A DNA stretch of 64,000 nt from NCBI RefSeq assembly GCF_003854275.1, contig NZ_QTQP01000001.1:248001-312000 (forward strand), read 5' to 3'. Under the pieces are notes generated by a model. It was not told the DNA's origin and made no database searches. It saw only the letters and a list, made by a program, of their open reading frames with translations. The position numbers were made by a program, and so were the translations under genes. Every line of letters starts with the position of its first letter. The stretch's first letter is position 1. The stretch comes from Burkholderia sp. Bp8963. Its GTDB lineage: Bacteria; Pseudomonadota; Gammaproteobacteria; Burkholderiales; Burkholderiaceae. Of this stretch, positions 45,290-55,024 are shown piece by piece.

Positions 45290-47068
45290 TCACAGCACCC
45301 GCGACAGGAATTCGCGCGTGCGCGGATGCGTCGGCGCATCGAGCACGACGGCAGGCGGCCCCGCCTCCACGACACGCCCGTGCTCCATGAACAGCACGTT
45401 GTCCGCGACCTCGCGCGCGAAGCCGATCTCGTGCGTGACGATCACGAGCGTCGTGCCGGAGCGGGCGAGTTCCTTGATCACGTCGAGCACCTCGTTGACG
45501 AGCTCCGGATCGAGCGCCGACGTCGGCTCGTCGAACAGCAGCACCTTCGGCCGCAACGCGAGCGCCCGCGCGATCGCGACGCGTTGCTGCTGCCCGCCCG
45601 ACAGCTGGCGTGGATAGGCGTCGGCCTTGTCGGCGAGCCCGACGCGCGCGAGCAGCGTGCGCGCGGCGCGTTCGGCCGCGTCGCGCGTCGCACCGCCGAC
45701 GGCGACGGGCGCCTCGACCAGATTGTCGAGCACGGTCAGGTGCGGGAACAGGTTGAAGTTCTGGAACACCATACCGACTTCGGTGCGGCGCTTCAGCACG
45801 TCGCGTTCCTTCAGTTCGTACAGCACGTCGCCATCGCGCCGGTAGCCGATCAGCTCGCCGTCAATGTCGATGAAGCCGTCGTCGACGCGCTCCAGATGGT
45901 TGATCGTGCGCAGCAGCGTCGACTTGCCGGAGCCCGACGGCCCGACGATCGCCGTCACGCTGCCGCGCGGCGCGACGAACGACACGCGATCGAGCACGCG
46001 CTGCGCGCCGAACTGCTTCGAGATGCCGTGCACGACCACTTCGCCGCCGAGGCGCGGCGCGACGGCGTCGCGGTCGGGCGCGGCCGTCGCGTCGATGGCA
46101 TTGCGTGACCGTACCCGCCGCCATAGCGCACTGGCGCGCGCGAGCGCGAAGGTGAGGGCGGACGGCGGCGGATTGCGCAGTGCGCCGCGCGCATAGTGCC
46201 GCTCGACCTGCACCTGGATCGCCGACAGCACGGTGAGGATGATCAGATACCAGACGGTCGCGACCATCAGCAGCGGAATCACCTCGAGATTGCGGCGGTA
46301 GATCACCTGCACCGTGTAGAACAGCTCGGGCATCGCGAGCACGTACACCATCGACGTGCCTTTCGCGAGCGAGATCAGGTCGTTGAACGCGGTCGGCAGG
46401 ATCGCGCGCATCGCCTGCGGCAGCACGATCCTGACCGTCTGGCGGCCGCGCGGCAGGCCGAGCGCCGCCGCGGCCTCGAGCTGCCCCTGGTCGACCGCGA
46501 GGATGCCGCCGCGAATCACTTCGGCCGAGAACGCCGCGTAGTTCAGCGTCAGGCCAAGCACGGCCGCGAAGAACGGGCTGATCAGCTCGGTCGTCGGCAC
46601 GTCGAAGAACGTGATGCCGGAGAACGGCACGCCGAGCCGAACGTGCTCGTACAGGTAGCCGAGATTGTTCAGGATCAGCAGCAGCACGATCAGCGGAATC
46701 GAGCGGAACAGCCAGATGAACGTCCACGCACTCGCCGCCAGCAGGCGCGACCGCGACAGCCGCGCGAGCGCGACGAACGCGCCGAGCACGAGCCCGGACA
46801 GCGCGCCGAGCACGGTCAACAGCAGCGTGCGCGCGAGCCCGGACAGCACCGGCGGCGAGAAGAACCATTCGGCGAATACCGGCCAGCCCCACTGCGGGTT
46901 GCCGAGGATCGAGTACAGCGCGAGCGCGATCAGCACGACGGCGAGCGCGGTGCCGGCCGTGGCCGAACGGTGCCGGACCGGCACGATCCGCAGGCGAGCG
47001 CCGGCGTCGCGCGCGGCGGGGGAAGATAGCGGCGGCAGCGCGCCGCCGAGATGGGTGGTGTCGCTCAT
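45290..47068 (-). CDS. fused amino-acid-type ABC permease and ATPase
   Basis: A 592-residue single-chain fusion. Residues about 30-300 are a HisM/GlnP-type permease (AEVIRGGILAVDQGQLEAAAALGLPRG is the EAA loop), then a linker, and about 345-592 are an ATPase with GPSGSGKS (near 375), Q-loop GMVFQNFNLFPHLTVLDN, signature LSGGQQQR (near 490) and Walker B VLLFDEPTSALDPE. Such genes are usually separate. The unit is polar amino-acid uptake type and lies between two binding-protein genes; cystine, methionine or organosulfur substrates are plausible given the monooxygenase next door. Confidence 0.93.
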   Translation of the reverse strand: MSDTTHLGGALPPLSSPAARDAGARLRIVPVRHRSATAGTALAVVLIALALYSILGNPQWGWPVFAEWFFSPPVLSGLARTLLLTVLGALSGLVLGAFVALARLSRSRLLAASAWTFIWLFRSIPLIVLLLILNNLGYLYEHVRLGVPFSGITFFDVPTTELISPFFAAVLGLTLNYAAFSAEVIRGGILAVDQGQLEAAAALGLPRGRQTVRIVLPQAMRAILPTAFNDLISLAKGTSMVYVLAMPELFYTVQVIYRRNLEVIPLLMVATVWYLIILTVLSAIQVQVERHYARGALRNPPPSALTFALARASALWRRVRSRNAIDATAAPDRDAVAPRLGGEVVVHGISKQFGAQRVLDRVSFVAPRGSVTAIVGPSGSGKSTLLRTINHLERVDDGFIDIDGELIGYRRDGDVLYELKERDVLKRRTEVGMVFQNFNLFPHLTVLDNLVEAPVAVGGATRDAAERAARTLLARVGLADKADAYPRQLSGGQQQRVAIARALALRPKVLLFDEPTSALDPELVNEVLDVIKELARSGTTLVIVTHEIGFAREVADNVLFMEHGRVVEAGPPAVVLDAPTHPRTREFLSRVL

Positions 47069-47128
47069 GTCGATGCGGGTCCTCGAATCGGTCGGTGCGC
47101 CGCGCGCAGCTCAGCCACGGTCGGCGGC

Positions 47129-47171
47129 GGATAGGCGGCGGATAGGCGGCGGATAGGCAGCGGATCTGCGC
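47129..47171 (-). repeat. 11-bp tandem repeat near the monooxygenase stop
   Basis: On the minus strand ATCCGCTGCCT is followed by ATCCGCCGCCT twice and ATCCGCCGCCG. GGAT recurs on the plus strand at 47129, 47140, 47151 and 47162. It fills most of the spacer between the stop of the monooxygenase (47172) and the start of the transporter. Confidence 0.75.
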
Positions 47172-48521
47172 TCAGGCCTGCGCTTCGGCGACTGTCTCGC
47201 GCGCCGGATCGGCCGACGCGTAGCGGCTCGCCTTGCGCGGCAGGCCGAGGTGATCGCGCAGCGTGCTGCCCGGCAGGTCGCGGCTATACCGGCCGCGCGC
47301 TTCGAGTTCGGGAATCACGAGCTCGACGAAATCGTCGACGCCCTGCGCCTGCACCGGGAAACCGAGGATGAAGCCGTCGGCCGCGCCCGCGTCGATCCAG
47401 CGGACGAGCTCGTCGGCCACGTGCGCGGCCGTGCCGATGAAGTTCGGCCGCGGCGTCGCCACTTCGAGCGCCGTCTCGCGCAGCGTCCACCCGTGTTGCG
47501 CCGCGTCTGCCTTGATGCGGTCGGTGGTCGAGCGGAAGCTGTTGCGGCCGATGTCGCCGAGATCCGGGAACGGCGCGTCGAGCGAGTATTGCGTGAAGTC
47601 GTGGTGATCGAAGAAGCGGCCGAGATACGCAAGCGCCTCGTCGACCGTCAGCAGGTTGCGGATCGCCTGGTACTTGTCTTCGGCCTCGGCCGCCGTGCGT
47701 CCGACGATCGGCCCGATGCCGGGGAAGATCTTCACGTCGTCGGCACGCCGGCCGTGATCGACCGCGCTCTGCTTCACGCGCTGCGTGAACGCGTGCGTCT
47801 CGTCGAGCGACGGCGAATGCGTGAACACCGCGTCCGCGTACTTGCCCGCGAGCCCGATTCCCGCATCCGACGAGCCGGCCTGGAAGATCACCGGCTGCCC
47901 CTGCGGCGAGCGCTGGATGTTCAGCGGCCCCGCGACCTGGAAGAAGCGGCCGTGGTGATCGAGCGTATGCAACCCGTCGCGCGCGAAGAACTGGCCACTC
48001 GCGCGGTCGCGGACGAACGCGTCGTCGTCCCAGCTGTCCCATAGCCCCTGCACGACGCTCAGGTATTCGTCGGCGATCTCGTAGCGCAGCGCGTGCTCGG
48101 GATGCACCTTGCCGAAGTTCTTCGCGGTGCCTTCGAGCGGCGTCGTCACGACGTTCCAGCCCGCGCGCCCGCCGCTGATCACGTCGAGCGACGCGAGCTG
48201 GCGCGCGACCGTGAACGGCTCGCTGTACGACGTCGAAATCGTGCCTGCGAGCCCGATCTTGTGCGTCGCGGCCGCGAGCGCGGACAGCACCGTCAGCGGC
48301 TCGAAGCGGTTCAGGAAATGCGGGATCGACTTGTCGTTGATGTAGAGGCCGTCCGCGACGAACGCGAACGCGATGCCGTGGTCCTCCGCCTTGCGCGCGA
48401 TCCGCGTGATGAAGTCGAGGTTGATGCTCGCGTCCGGCGGGTTGCTCGGATGCCGCCATGCGTTCATGTGGCTGCCCGCGCCTTGCAGCATCAGGCCGAA
48501 AGTGATGGATCGTCGGGTCAT
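47172..48521 (-). CDS. LLM-class flavin-dependent monooxygenase (NtaA/SnaA/DszA family)
   Basis: A 449-residue FMN-dependent monooxygenase: opening TFGLMLQGAGSHMNAWRHP, then LAGTISTSYSEPFTVARQLASLDVISGGRAGWNVVTT (conserved barrel block) and GRTAAEAEDKYQAI. The ATG at 48521 is preceded by GAGACGCCC. Members cleave C-S or C-N bonds (DszA, NtaA, SsuD relatives) with FMNH2 from a separate reductase, which is not in the window. In a sulfur-scavenging locus it would oxidise the imported compound. Confidence 0.88.
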   Translation of the reverse strand: MTRRSITFGLMLQGAGSHMNAWRHPSNPPDASINLDFITRIARKAEDHGIAFAFVADGLYINDKSIPHFLNRFEPLTVLSALAAATHKIGLAGTISTSYSEPFTVARQLASLDVISGGRAGWNVVTTPLEGTAKNFGKVHPEHALRYEIADEYLSVVQGLWDSWDDDAFVRDRASGQFFARDGLHTLDHHGRFFQVAGPLNIQRSPQGQPVIFQAGSSDAGIGLAGKYADAVFTHSPSLDETHAFTQRVKQSAVDHGRRADDVKIFPGIGPIVGRTAAEAEDKYQAIRNLLTVDEALAYLGRFFDHHDFTQYSLDAPFPDLGDIGRNSFRSTTDRIKADAAQHGWTLRETALEVATPRPNFIGTAAHVADELVRWIDAGAADGFILGFPVQAQGVDDFVELVIPELEARGRYSRDLPGSTLRDHLGLPRKASRYASADPARETVAEAQA

Positions 48522-48574
48522 GGGCGTCTCGTGTGGGGTTTTCAGGGGGATGTCGGGATTCCGGCTGCAGGTCA

Positions 48575-49516
48575 TCAGGACTTCGGCAGGCCCGGCGGAT
48601 TGGTGCGCGCCTCGTCGATCGCCTCGGAACCGAGATTCCAGCGGTCGAGCACCTGCCGATAACGGCCGTTCGTGATCAGCCCGTTCAGCGCGAGCGTCAG
48701 CGGCCCGGCGAGGCCGCTGCCCTTGCGCGTCGCGATCGCGATATCGGCCGTGCGCGGCCAGCCGCCGCTGATCGCGCCGACGAGCCGGGTCTTGCCCTGT
48801 TGCGCGCTCTGGTACGCGAGCACCGAATTCACGCTGAACACCGCGTCGGCGCGGCCCGACTGCACGGCGACGACCCGCATCGCCTGGTCGTCGTAGTACT
48901 GGACCGCGACCGGCTTGAGCCCGTGCGCGACGTTCTCGCGATCCCACGCGAGCAGGATCTTTTCCTGGTTGGTGCCGGCGTCGGTCACGATGCGCAGCCC
49001 CGCGACGTCCTTCGGCTCGCGGATCGCGGTGATCTTGCTGTCGTTGCGCACGTAGAAGCCGACCTGGTCCTTGCGGTAGCTCGAGAAATCGAACTTCTGC
49101 TTGCGCTCCTCGGTGACCGTCACGTTCGACAGCACGGCGTCGACCTTGCCCGACTCGAGCGCCAGCGGCCAGTCGGGCCATGCGAGCGCGACGATCTTCA
49201 GCTTGCGGCCGAGGCTGTCCGCGACGAGCTGGCCGATGTCGGCATCGAAGCCGATGACCGTGCGCGCGTCGGTCGCGTACGAGCTGATCGGCGGCAGGCT
49301 CGGCGCGATGCCGATCGTGAACGTGCCCGGCTCGGCGAACTTGAACGCGGCCGGCACCGCGCGCTCGATGGCCGGATCCGCGCTGCCGCGCGGGCGGCCG
49401 CGCTGCTCGGGGCTCAGGTCGAACGTCGCGGCGGTCGCGGCGAAGGCCGTGATGCCGATCAGCGCGACGGCGAGCGTGCGCAGCGCGTATGAAGCGATAG
49501 GTGCGGCTCGTTGCAT
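48575..49516 (-). CDS. ABC transporter substrate-binding protein (paralogue)
   Basis: A 313-residue family-3 binding protein with a cleavable signal peptide (MQRAAPIASYALRTLAVALI, then AFAATAA). Its ligand domain (ISSYATDARTVIGFDADIGQLVADSLGRKLKIVAL, DAVLSNVTVTEERKQKFDFSSY) is closely related to the protein at 44311, and both end in TNPPGLP. It is encoded 53 bp before the monooxygenase and 56 bp after the GNAT gene. The paralogues flank the single fused transporter. Confidence 0.88.
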   Translation of the reverse strand: MQRAAPIASYALRTLAVALIGITAFAATAATFDLSPEQRGRPRGSADPAIERAVPAAFKFAEPGTFTIGIAPSLPPISSYATDARTVIGFDADIGQLVADSLGRKLKIVALAWPDWPLALESGKVDAVLSNVTVTEERKQKFDFSSYRKDQVGFYVRNDSKITAIREPKDVAGLRIVTDAGTNQEKILLAWDRENVAHGLKPVAVQYYDDQAMRVVAVQSGRADAVFSVNSVLAYQSAQQGKTRLVGAISGGWPRTADIAIATRKGSGLAGPLTLALNGLITNGRYRQVLDRWNLGSEAIDEARTNPPGLPKS

Positions 49517-49572
49517 GAAAGCGTCCTGTTTGTCGGATACGGGGAAGGGAGTCGAAGGCGCGGCATGCCCGT

Positions 49573-50127
49573 TCAGCGCGGCACGGCCGGCTCGGGCGCC
49601 CACAGATCGGCGAGCGTCGCGGTGCGCGAGCGCTCGACGAGGTCCTTGCCGAACGGCAAGTGCACATACAGCTCGGGATCGATCGACGAATCGAACAGCC
49701 GCGTGTAGCCCGTGCCGTCGTACAGCGCCCATGCTTCGGGCTGGCGAAAGCCCGTCGTCAGGTAGAGGCGGCGATAGCCCAGCTGCGCGGCGCGCGCTTC
49801 CAGCGCCGCGACGACGCGCCGCGCGAGGCCCTGGCGGCGCAGGTCCGCGCGCGTCCAGATGCGCTTCAGCTCGGCCGTCTGCGCGTCGTAGCGCTTGAAC
49901 GCGCCGCCGCCGATCGTCTCGCCGTCGCGCAGCAGCAGCACGAACGCGCCTTCCGGCGGCGCGAACCGTTCGGCCGGATAGCGCGCGAGCTCTGCGCGGG
50001 CGGACGTGAGGCTGTCGGGGCGGTATGCGTCGTAGCGGGTCGCGTATTCGTCGATCAGCGCGTCGATCAGCGGTTGCGCGCGGGCGTCGAGCGGCGTCGT
50101 GTCGATGATGCGGTCGGTCATGGCCAT
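49573..50127 (-). CDS. GNAT family N-acetyltransferase
   Basis: A 184-residue GNAT enzyme. FVLLLRDGETIGGGAFKRYD is the beta4-5 region, LKRIWTRADLRRQGLARRVVAALEARAAQLGYRRLYLTTG the acetyl-CoA pocket (RRQGLA), and YDGTGYTRLF the closing strand. It is the first gene of the minus-strand locus with the binding protein and monooxygenase. It probably acetylates the imported amine or amino acid; the substrate is unknown. Confidence 0.85.
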   Translation of the reverse strand: MAMTDRIIDTTPLDARAQPLIDALIDEYATRYDAYRPDSLTSARAELARYPAERFAPPEGAFVLLLRDGETIGGGAFKRYDAQTAELKRIWTRADLRRQGLARRVVAALEARAAQLGYRRLYLTTGFRQPEAWALYDGTGYTRLFDSSIDPELYVHLPFGKDLVERSRTATLADLWAPEPAVPR

Positions 50128-50484
50128 GGGCGTCGCGAGTGGCGCGCGACACGGATGTCCATATCCGGGCTCCGGCGGAAGGCCGGTCCGTTATCGCGGC
50201 GCGATTGTCGATTCAGCAGCGGAGCAGGCCGGTTCCGAGGCACAGGCAAGCGGCCGCTGCGGTTTCGACTAAGTTACCGTCGCGATCGACAAAGGCGAAC
50301 GAAGCAATTTCGATAAGGATTTCGTCGCGCGCGTCAGAAGGCTTTTACGCGCGGTGCGGTGCGTGGTGCGCGTTGCGCGCACGGGGATGGTGGTGCGCGA
50401 TGCGCTGGCGCGCCGGAGAAGCGGCACGCCGGCTATCGTGTCGGCTCGCGCCGCTGCGGTGTCGGAGCGAGCGGCGAACGCGCG
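50128..50484. other. 357-bp intergenic region
   Basis: No gene is supported. On the minus strand the first 100 bp after the deacylase stop include GTGCGC-GCAAC-GCGCAC, a weak hairpin. A long plus-strand frame that crosses it is antisense to the neighbours and has implausible composition. Confidence 0.45.
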
Positions 50485-51510
50485 TCAGACCGGCGCGGCG
50501 CTCGGCTCCGCGAGCTGGAACAGGCAATCGCCGCGCTGCACCTGCGCAGGCACGCGCTTGCAGACGACTTCGCCGTCGCCCTTGAAGCGGCACAGCACCG
50601 GTTCGCGCAGTGGCGTGTCGGGAAAGTGGATCCACGCGGCCGGCTGCCCGGCGTGCACCTGGTCGCCGAGTTCGGCGAGCGGTTCGTACAGGCCGCGCTC
50701 GTATGCATAGACGAAGTGACGGTCGCCGTCGACGCGCATGAAGCGCGTGACGGCCGGCGGCGCGTCGGGCACGAGCGTGCCGTGCAGCAGGCCGATGAAG
50801 CCGAGGTAATGGAGCAGCCCGTGGCGGCCGAGCCGGATCATCGCCGGATCCGCCATCCCCGCGCCGCCGAGTTCCGTCACGATCGAGATCGCGCCTTGCC
50901 GGCGCGCGGCCGACGCCGAATGCACGGGATTCGGCGCGTGCAACAGCGCGTTCGGCAGCCCGAATGCCAGCAGCAGCGCGTTGAGCCGTGCGGCTTCGTC
51001 GGCGTCGAGCGGATCGATCGCGAGCATGTTGCCGCCGTGATAGAGCAGCGAGCTGCCGCCTGAGTGCAGGTCCACGAGGTACTGTGCGCGCGACAACAGC
51101 GTGTGCTCGATGTAGTGGGCGATCATCTGCGTCGGTGTGCCGGCCGGTTCGCCCGGGAAGCTGCGGTTCAGGTTGCCGTCGTCGAGCGGCGACACGCGCA
51201 GGCCTGCATCGGCCGCCGGGAAGTTCGCCATCGGCAGCAGGATCAGTTGCCCGGTGATCATCTCCGGCTCGATCTCGCGGATCAGCTGCGACACGATGAT
51301 CTGGCCTTCGTACTCGTCGCCGTGGTTGCCGGCCATCACGAGCGCGACCGGGCCGTCGCCGTTGCGGATCGACGCAATCGGGATTGGCTGCCAGCCATAC
51401 GCGGAACGGTGCACCGAATGCGGCAGGCGCAGGTAGCCGGCGTGCTTGCCGGGGGCGTCGAGGTCGATTTCGCAGTGGATCGGGTTGCGGGCGTGGAGCG
51501 GGGTGGTCAT
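50485..51510 (-). CDS. succinylglutamate desuccinylase/aspartoacylase family protein
   Basis: A 341-residue zinc carboxypeptidase-like deacylase. MAGNHGDEYEG has the His and Glu zinc ligands, LNRSFPGEPAG the substrate Arg, and VDLHSGG the second zinc His; the C-terminal beta domain is typical of DoeB and aspartoacylase. It would hydrolyse an N-acyl amino acid. ATG 51510 was chosen, although a GTG two codons upstream is possible; no clear ribosome site is seen. With the GNAT and transporter genes it suggests processing of an N-acetylated amino acid. Confidence 0.85.
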   Translation of the reverse strand: MTTPLHARNPIHCEIDLDAPGKHAGYLRLPHSVHRSAYGWQPIPIASIRNGDGPVALVMAGNHGDEYEGQIIVSQLIREIEPEMITGQLILLPMANFPAADAGLRVSPLDDGNLNRSFPGEPAGTPTQMIAHYIEHTLLSRAQYLVDLHSGGSSLLYHGGNMLAIDPLDADEAARLNALLLAFGLPNALLHAPNPVHSASAARRQGAISIVTELGGAGMADPAMIRLGRHGLLHYLGFIGLLHGTLVPDAPPAVTRFMRVDGDRHFVYAYERGLYEPLAELGDQVHAGQPAAWIHFPDTPLREPVLCRFKGDGEVVCKRVPAQVQRGDCLFQLAEPSAAPV

Positions 51511-51590
51511 GGTCACGGAGGGATGACGGGGACGGAAGGCCTCATCTTATCGGGAAACTGGAGTGACAACGGGAATGAAAGCGGGAACGC

Positions 51591-52502
51591 TCACCGCCCC
51601 GCACGCGCCTGCATCGCCTCGGCCACCGCATCGCGCACGCACGCCGCCACGCGCTCGGACGCGCCCATGCGCGCCGCCCGAGCGGGCCGCGCGATCACGA
51701 GCGGCTGGATCACCGTGGATTCGCGGATCGGGCATTCGACCACGAGCGGCGAACGCGTCGCCTCCGGGCTCTGCGTGATCAGCAGCGACACGCCGAGCCC
51801 GCTTGCGACCATCGCCCGCACCAGTTCGATCGACGCCGCGCGGTAGCGGACGTTCGGCGACAGCCCGCATTGCCAGAACGGCGCCATCAGGAAATCGCGG
51901 CTTTGCGGCAAATCGATCAGGATGAACGGCTGCGCGGCGAGATCCTGCAGCGAGATCGCCCGCTTGCGCTTCGCGAGCGGCGACGCGGCCGGCACGAGTC
52001 CGTAGGGCCGCAGCTCGGCAAGGCATTCGCGTTCGATGTCGTCCGGCAGGCCGACGTCGTACATCAGCGCAAAATCGATCTGCCGCTTGTGCAGCCATGC
52101 GTCGAGCTGCGCGAGATCGCCCTCGACGAACCGGACCGACAGATTCGGATGGCGCTGCTGCGCGAACGCCAGCGCGCGCGGCAGATAGACGGGCGCGATG
52201 GTGCGGAACACGCCGATCTGCGCGACGCCGCCTTGCTCGTCGCCCACATCGTCGGTCTCGAATGCTAACGCCGATGCGAGCAGCTGCCGCGCCTCGGCGA
52301 GCTTGCGTTCGCCGAAATGCGTGAGCGTCATCCGCGTGCCGGCGCCGCGCGTGAAGAGCGGATCGTTGAACGACGCTTCGAGCTCGCGGATTGCGACCGA
52401 GATCGACGGCTGCGACACGCTCAACTGGACCGCGGCCGCGGTGGTACTGCCGGTTTCCGCGGCAGCGACGAAATAGCGGAGCAACCTCAGCGACAAAGCC
52501 AT
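51591..52502 (-). CDS. LysR family transcriptional regulator
   Basis: A 303-residue LysR protein: LRLLRYFVAAAETGSTTAAAVQLSVSQPSISVAIRELEASFNDPLFTRG is the winged helix, then the effector domain. It diverges from the CoA-transferase/acyl-CoA dehydrogenase/ETF operon with 108 bp of AT-rich sequence between, the normal arrangement for a regulator and its target. The inducer is probably the acid or its CoA ester. Confidence 0.92.
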   Translation of the reverse strand: MALSLRLLRYFVAAAETGSTTAAAVQLSVSQPSISVAIRELEASFNDPLFTRGAGTRMTLTHFGERKLAEARQLLASALAFETDDVGDEQGGVAQIGVFRTIAPVYLPRALAFAQQRHPNLSVRFVEGDLAQLDAWLHKRQIDFALMYDVGLPDDIERECLAELRPYGLVPAASPLAKRKRAISLQDLAAQPFILIDLPQSRDFLMAPFWQCGLSPNVRYRAASIELVRAMVASGLGVSLLITQSPEATRSPLVVECPIRESTVIQPLVIARPARAARMGASERVAACVRDAVAEAMQARAGR

Positions 52503-52610
52503 ACGAAAATCCTATAGCCGTTAATTTATTCCGATATTTTATCTAATCGCCTCGCTCGACCAGAATCACCGTATCGGCCTACCGGGCCCGACCTTCAGGA
52601 GAAAGATGCC
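52503..52610. promoter_or_regulatory. divergent AT-rich promoter region
   Basis: The 52510-52550 part (AATCCTATAGCCGTTAATTT and onward) is markedly AT-rich against the genome and would hold the LysR-type sites (T-N11-A). The rightward ribosome site is CAGGAGAAAGATGCC before GTG 52611. Confidence 0.5.
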
Positions 52611-53861
52611 GTGACTCTGTCCAGGCTGCCGCTCGACGGCATACGCGTGATCGACTTTTCCCGGGTGCTCGCAGGACCGCTGTGCTCCGCGCTGCTCGGC
52701 GACCTCGGCGCGGACGTGATCAAGATCGAACCGCCCGACGGCGACGATTACCGCGCGATCGGCCCGTTCGCCGATGGCGAAAGCGGACTGTTCCGCGCGA
52801 TGAACCGCAACAAGCGCAGTGTCGTGATCGACCTGAAGACCGCCGACGGGCAGGCACTCGCGCAATCGCTGTGCGCCCAGGCGGACGTGGTCGTCGAGAA
52901 CTTCCGGCCGGGCGTCGCCGATCGGCTCGGGATCGGCTATGCGGCGCTGTCCGAACGCCATCCGGCGCTCGTCTACGCGAGCGTATCGGGCTTCGGGCAG
53001 ACCGGCCCCGAATCGCACCGGCCGGCCTACGACATCATTCTGCAGGCGCTGTGCGGGCTGATGGATGCGACTGGCGCGCCGGACGGCGAGCCGACGCTGG
53101 TCGGCGATTCGGTCTCGGACGTGGTGAGCGGGATCTTCGCGTCGTGGGGTGTGCTGGCCGCGCTCGTCGCGCGCGATCGCACGGGCCGCGGCACCCATGT
53201 CGACGTGTCGATGTTCGACGCGACGCTGAACCTGACCGCAACGCTCGTCGCGCGCTACGCGACCACCGGTGTCGCGCAACAGCGGGTCGGCAACCGCCAT
53301 CCGACGTCCGCGCCGTTCGGCGCATATCGCGCCGCCGACGGCCACTTCGTCGTCGCAGTGCTCAACAACCGGCTGTTCGCGCGGCTCGCGGATACGATCG
53401 GCCAGCCGGCGCTGAGCGACGATCCGCGTTTCGCGACCGACACGTCGCGCTGCGCGCACGAATCCGTGCTGCGCGCCTGTATCGAGCAATGGGCCGGCTC
53501 GCACTCGGTCGCGGAAGTCAACGCGGCGCTGAGCGGCGCGGGCATTCCGGTCGCGCCGATCCAAAGCGTCCGCGAGGCGCTCGACAGCGAGCACGCCCGT
53601 GTGCGCGGCCTGCTCGTCGAGGCCCCCGCGTCCGACGGCGCGACCGTGCGGCTGCCGGCCCAGCCGGTGAAGTTTTCCGCGTATTCCGGCACGCGCACCA
53701 CGCGCGCGCCGCGGCTTGGCGAGCACACGCGCGCGGTGCTCGAACGCGTGCTCGGCCTCGCCCCCGCGCAGGTCGCCGCGCTCGCGCAGGCCGGCGTCGT
53801 GCATGCCGAAGCCGAGCCAGCCCCCTCATCCGCAACGAATCAGGAGACTCACGATGCATAA
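52611..53861 (+). CDS. CaiB/BaiF family CoA-transferase
   Basis: A 416-residue type III CoA-transferase starting with GTG after AGGAGA. IRVIDFSRVLAGPLCSALLGDLGADVIKIEPPDGDDYR is the family N-terminus, and VGDSVSDVVSGIFASWG contains the catalytic Asp. It activates a carboxylic acid as its CoA ester with succinyl-CoA or another donor. The stop overlaps the acyl-CoA dehydrogenase start by 8 bp. The operon continues with etfBA, so activation is followed by desaturation. Confidence 0.92.
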   Translation: MTLSRLPLDGIRVIDFSRVLAGPLCSALLGDLGADVIKIEPPDGDDYRAIGPFADGESGLFRAMNRNKRSVVIDLKTADGQALAQSLCAQADVVVENFRPGVADRLGIGYAALSERHPALVYASVSGFGQTGPESHRPAYDIILQALCGLMDATGAPDGEPTLVGDSVSDVVSGIFASWGVLAALVARDRTGRGTHVDVSMFDATLNLTATLVARYATTGVAQQRVGNRHPTSAPFGAYRAADGHFVVAVLNNRLFARLADTIGQPALSDDPRFATDTSRCAHESVLRACIEQWAGSHSVAEVNAALSGAGIPVAPIQSVREALDSEHARVRGLLVEAPASDGATVRLPAQPVKFSAYSGTRTTRAPRLGEHTRAVLERVLGLAPAQVAALAQAGVVHAEAEPAPSSATNQETHDA

Positions 53862-54993
53862 ACGACTGGGCGTCGCCGACGCCGACCTCGAGATTGCCGA
53901 CGCGATCCGGCGCTTCGCGCAGGCCGAACTCGCGCCGCACGCAGCACAGGTCGACCGCGACGAGATCGCGACGACGCGCTACGTGCCGGCGCTTGCCGAA
54001 CTCGGCGTGATGGGGATGAACCTGCCGGAGCGCTGGGGCGGCATCGGCGCGTCACCGGCCGCGATCATTCTCGCGCTCGCCGAGATCGCGAAAGCGTGCG
54101 CGGCGACGTCATCGATGATCGGCGCTCATTACCTCGCGACGGATTCGGTACTGATCGGCGGCGACGACGCGCTGCGCGCGCGCTATCTGCCGGCTGCCGC
54201 GACCGGCACGAAGCTCGGCGCGTTCGCGCTGACCGAACCGCAGGCCGGCTCCAATCCGGCGGGCATGACCACGCAGGCGGTGCGCGAAGGCGACGGCTAC
54301 CGCATTCGCGGGGTCAAGCATTTCATCTCGAACGCGGCTGCTGCGCAGTTCATCGTCGTGTATGCGAAGACGGCGCCCGGGCCCGGCACGCGCGGCATCA
54401 GCGCGTTCGTCGTCGATCGCGACACACCCGGCGTGACGGTCGCGCCCGCCGAGAAACTGATGGGCATTCGCGGCGCGCCCGCGCACGAGGTCGCGCTGGA
54501 TTGCTTCGTGCCGGCCGCGAACCGGCTCGGCGACGAAGGCAGTGGCTTCCGCACCGCGATGAAGGTGCTCGACAACAGCCGACTCGATGTCGCGGCGACG
54601 AGCCTCGGAATTGCCGAGGCCGCGCTCGCCGACGCGGTCGACTGGGCGAAGCAGCGGATAGTCGGCGGCGAGCTGCTCGCGAACAAGCAGGGGCTGCAGT
54701 GGACGTTCGCCGACATGAAAACCCGCCTCGAAGCGGCGTGGCTGCTGACGCTGCAGGCCGCCGCGCGGCGGGCGGCAGGCGAGCCGTTCACGGATCTCGC
54801 GTCGATGGCGAAGCTGTACGCGTCGGAAACGGTCGCGTTCGTGACGGATGCCGCGCTGCAGATGCACGGCGGCTACGGCTTCACGCGCGAGATGCGAATC
54901 GAGCGTCTGGTGCGCGATGCGCGGATCCTGCGCATCTACGAAGGCTCGTCGGAGATTCAGCGCACGGTGATCGCGCGCTCGGTGCTCGCGTAA
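53854..54993 (+). CDS. acyl-CoA dehydrogenase
   Basis: A 379-residue flavoenzyme. [22 protein letters not shown] is the FAD/substrate block, [20 protein letters not shown] a helix that binds [37 protein letters not shown] the C-terminal signature with the catalytic Glu in YEGSSE. It takes electrons to ETF, encoded directly downstream, as expected. The substrate is the acyl-CoA made by the CoA-transferase; chain length is not readable. CAGGAGACTC precedes the ATG. Confidence 0.93.
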   Translation: MHKRLGVADADLEIADAIRRFAQAELAPHAAQVDRDEIATTRYVPALAELGVMGMNLPERWGGIGASPAAIILALAEIAKACAATSSMIGAHYLATDSVLIGGDDALRARYLPAAATGTKLGAFALTEPQAGSNPAGMTTQAVREGDGYRIRGVKHFISNAAAAQFIVVYAKTAPGPGTRGISAFVVDRDTPGVTVAPAEKLMGIRGAPAHEVALDCFVPAANRLGDEGSGFRTAMKVLDNSRLDVAATSLGIAEAALADAVDWAKQRIVGGELLANKQGLQWTFADMKTRLEAAWLLTLQAAARRAAGEPFTDLASMAKLYASETVAFVTDAALQMHGGYGFTREMRIERLVRDARILRIYEGSSEIQRTVIARSVLA

Positions 54994-55024
54994 CGCGCGG
55001 ACGAACGGAACAAGGAGACGTGCA

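Noticed and set aside
46196..47029. Long plus-strand frame opposite the fused transporter
   Set aside because: His/Arg/Asp-rich composition and position antisense to an unambiguous ABC permease.
47172..49667. A single 831-residue protein joining binding-protein antisense sequence and monooxygenase
   Set aside because: The N-terminal part is out of frame with the real binding protein; the LLM domain starts at 48521.
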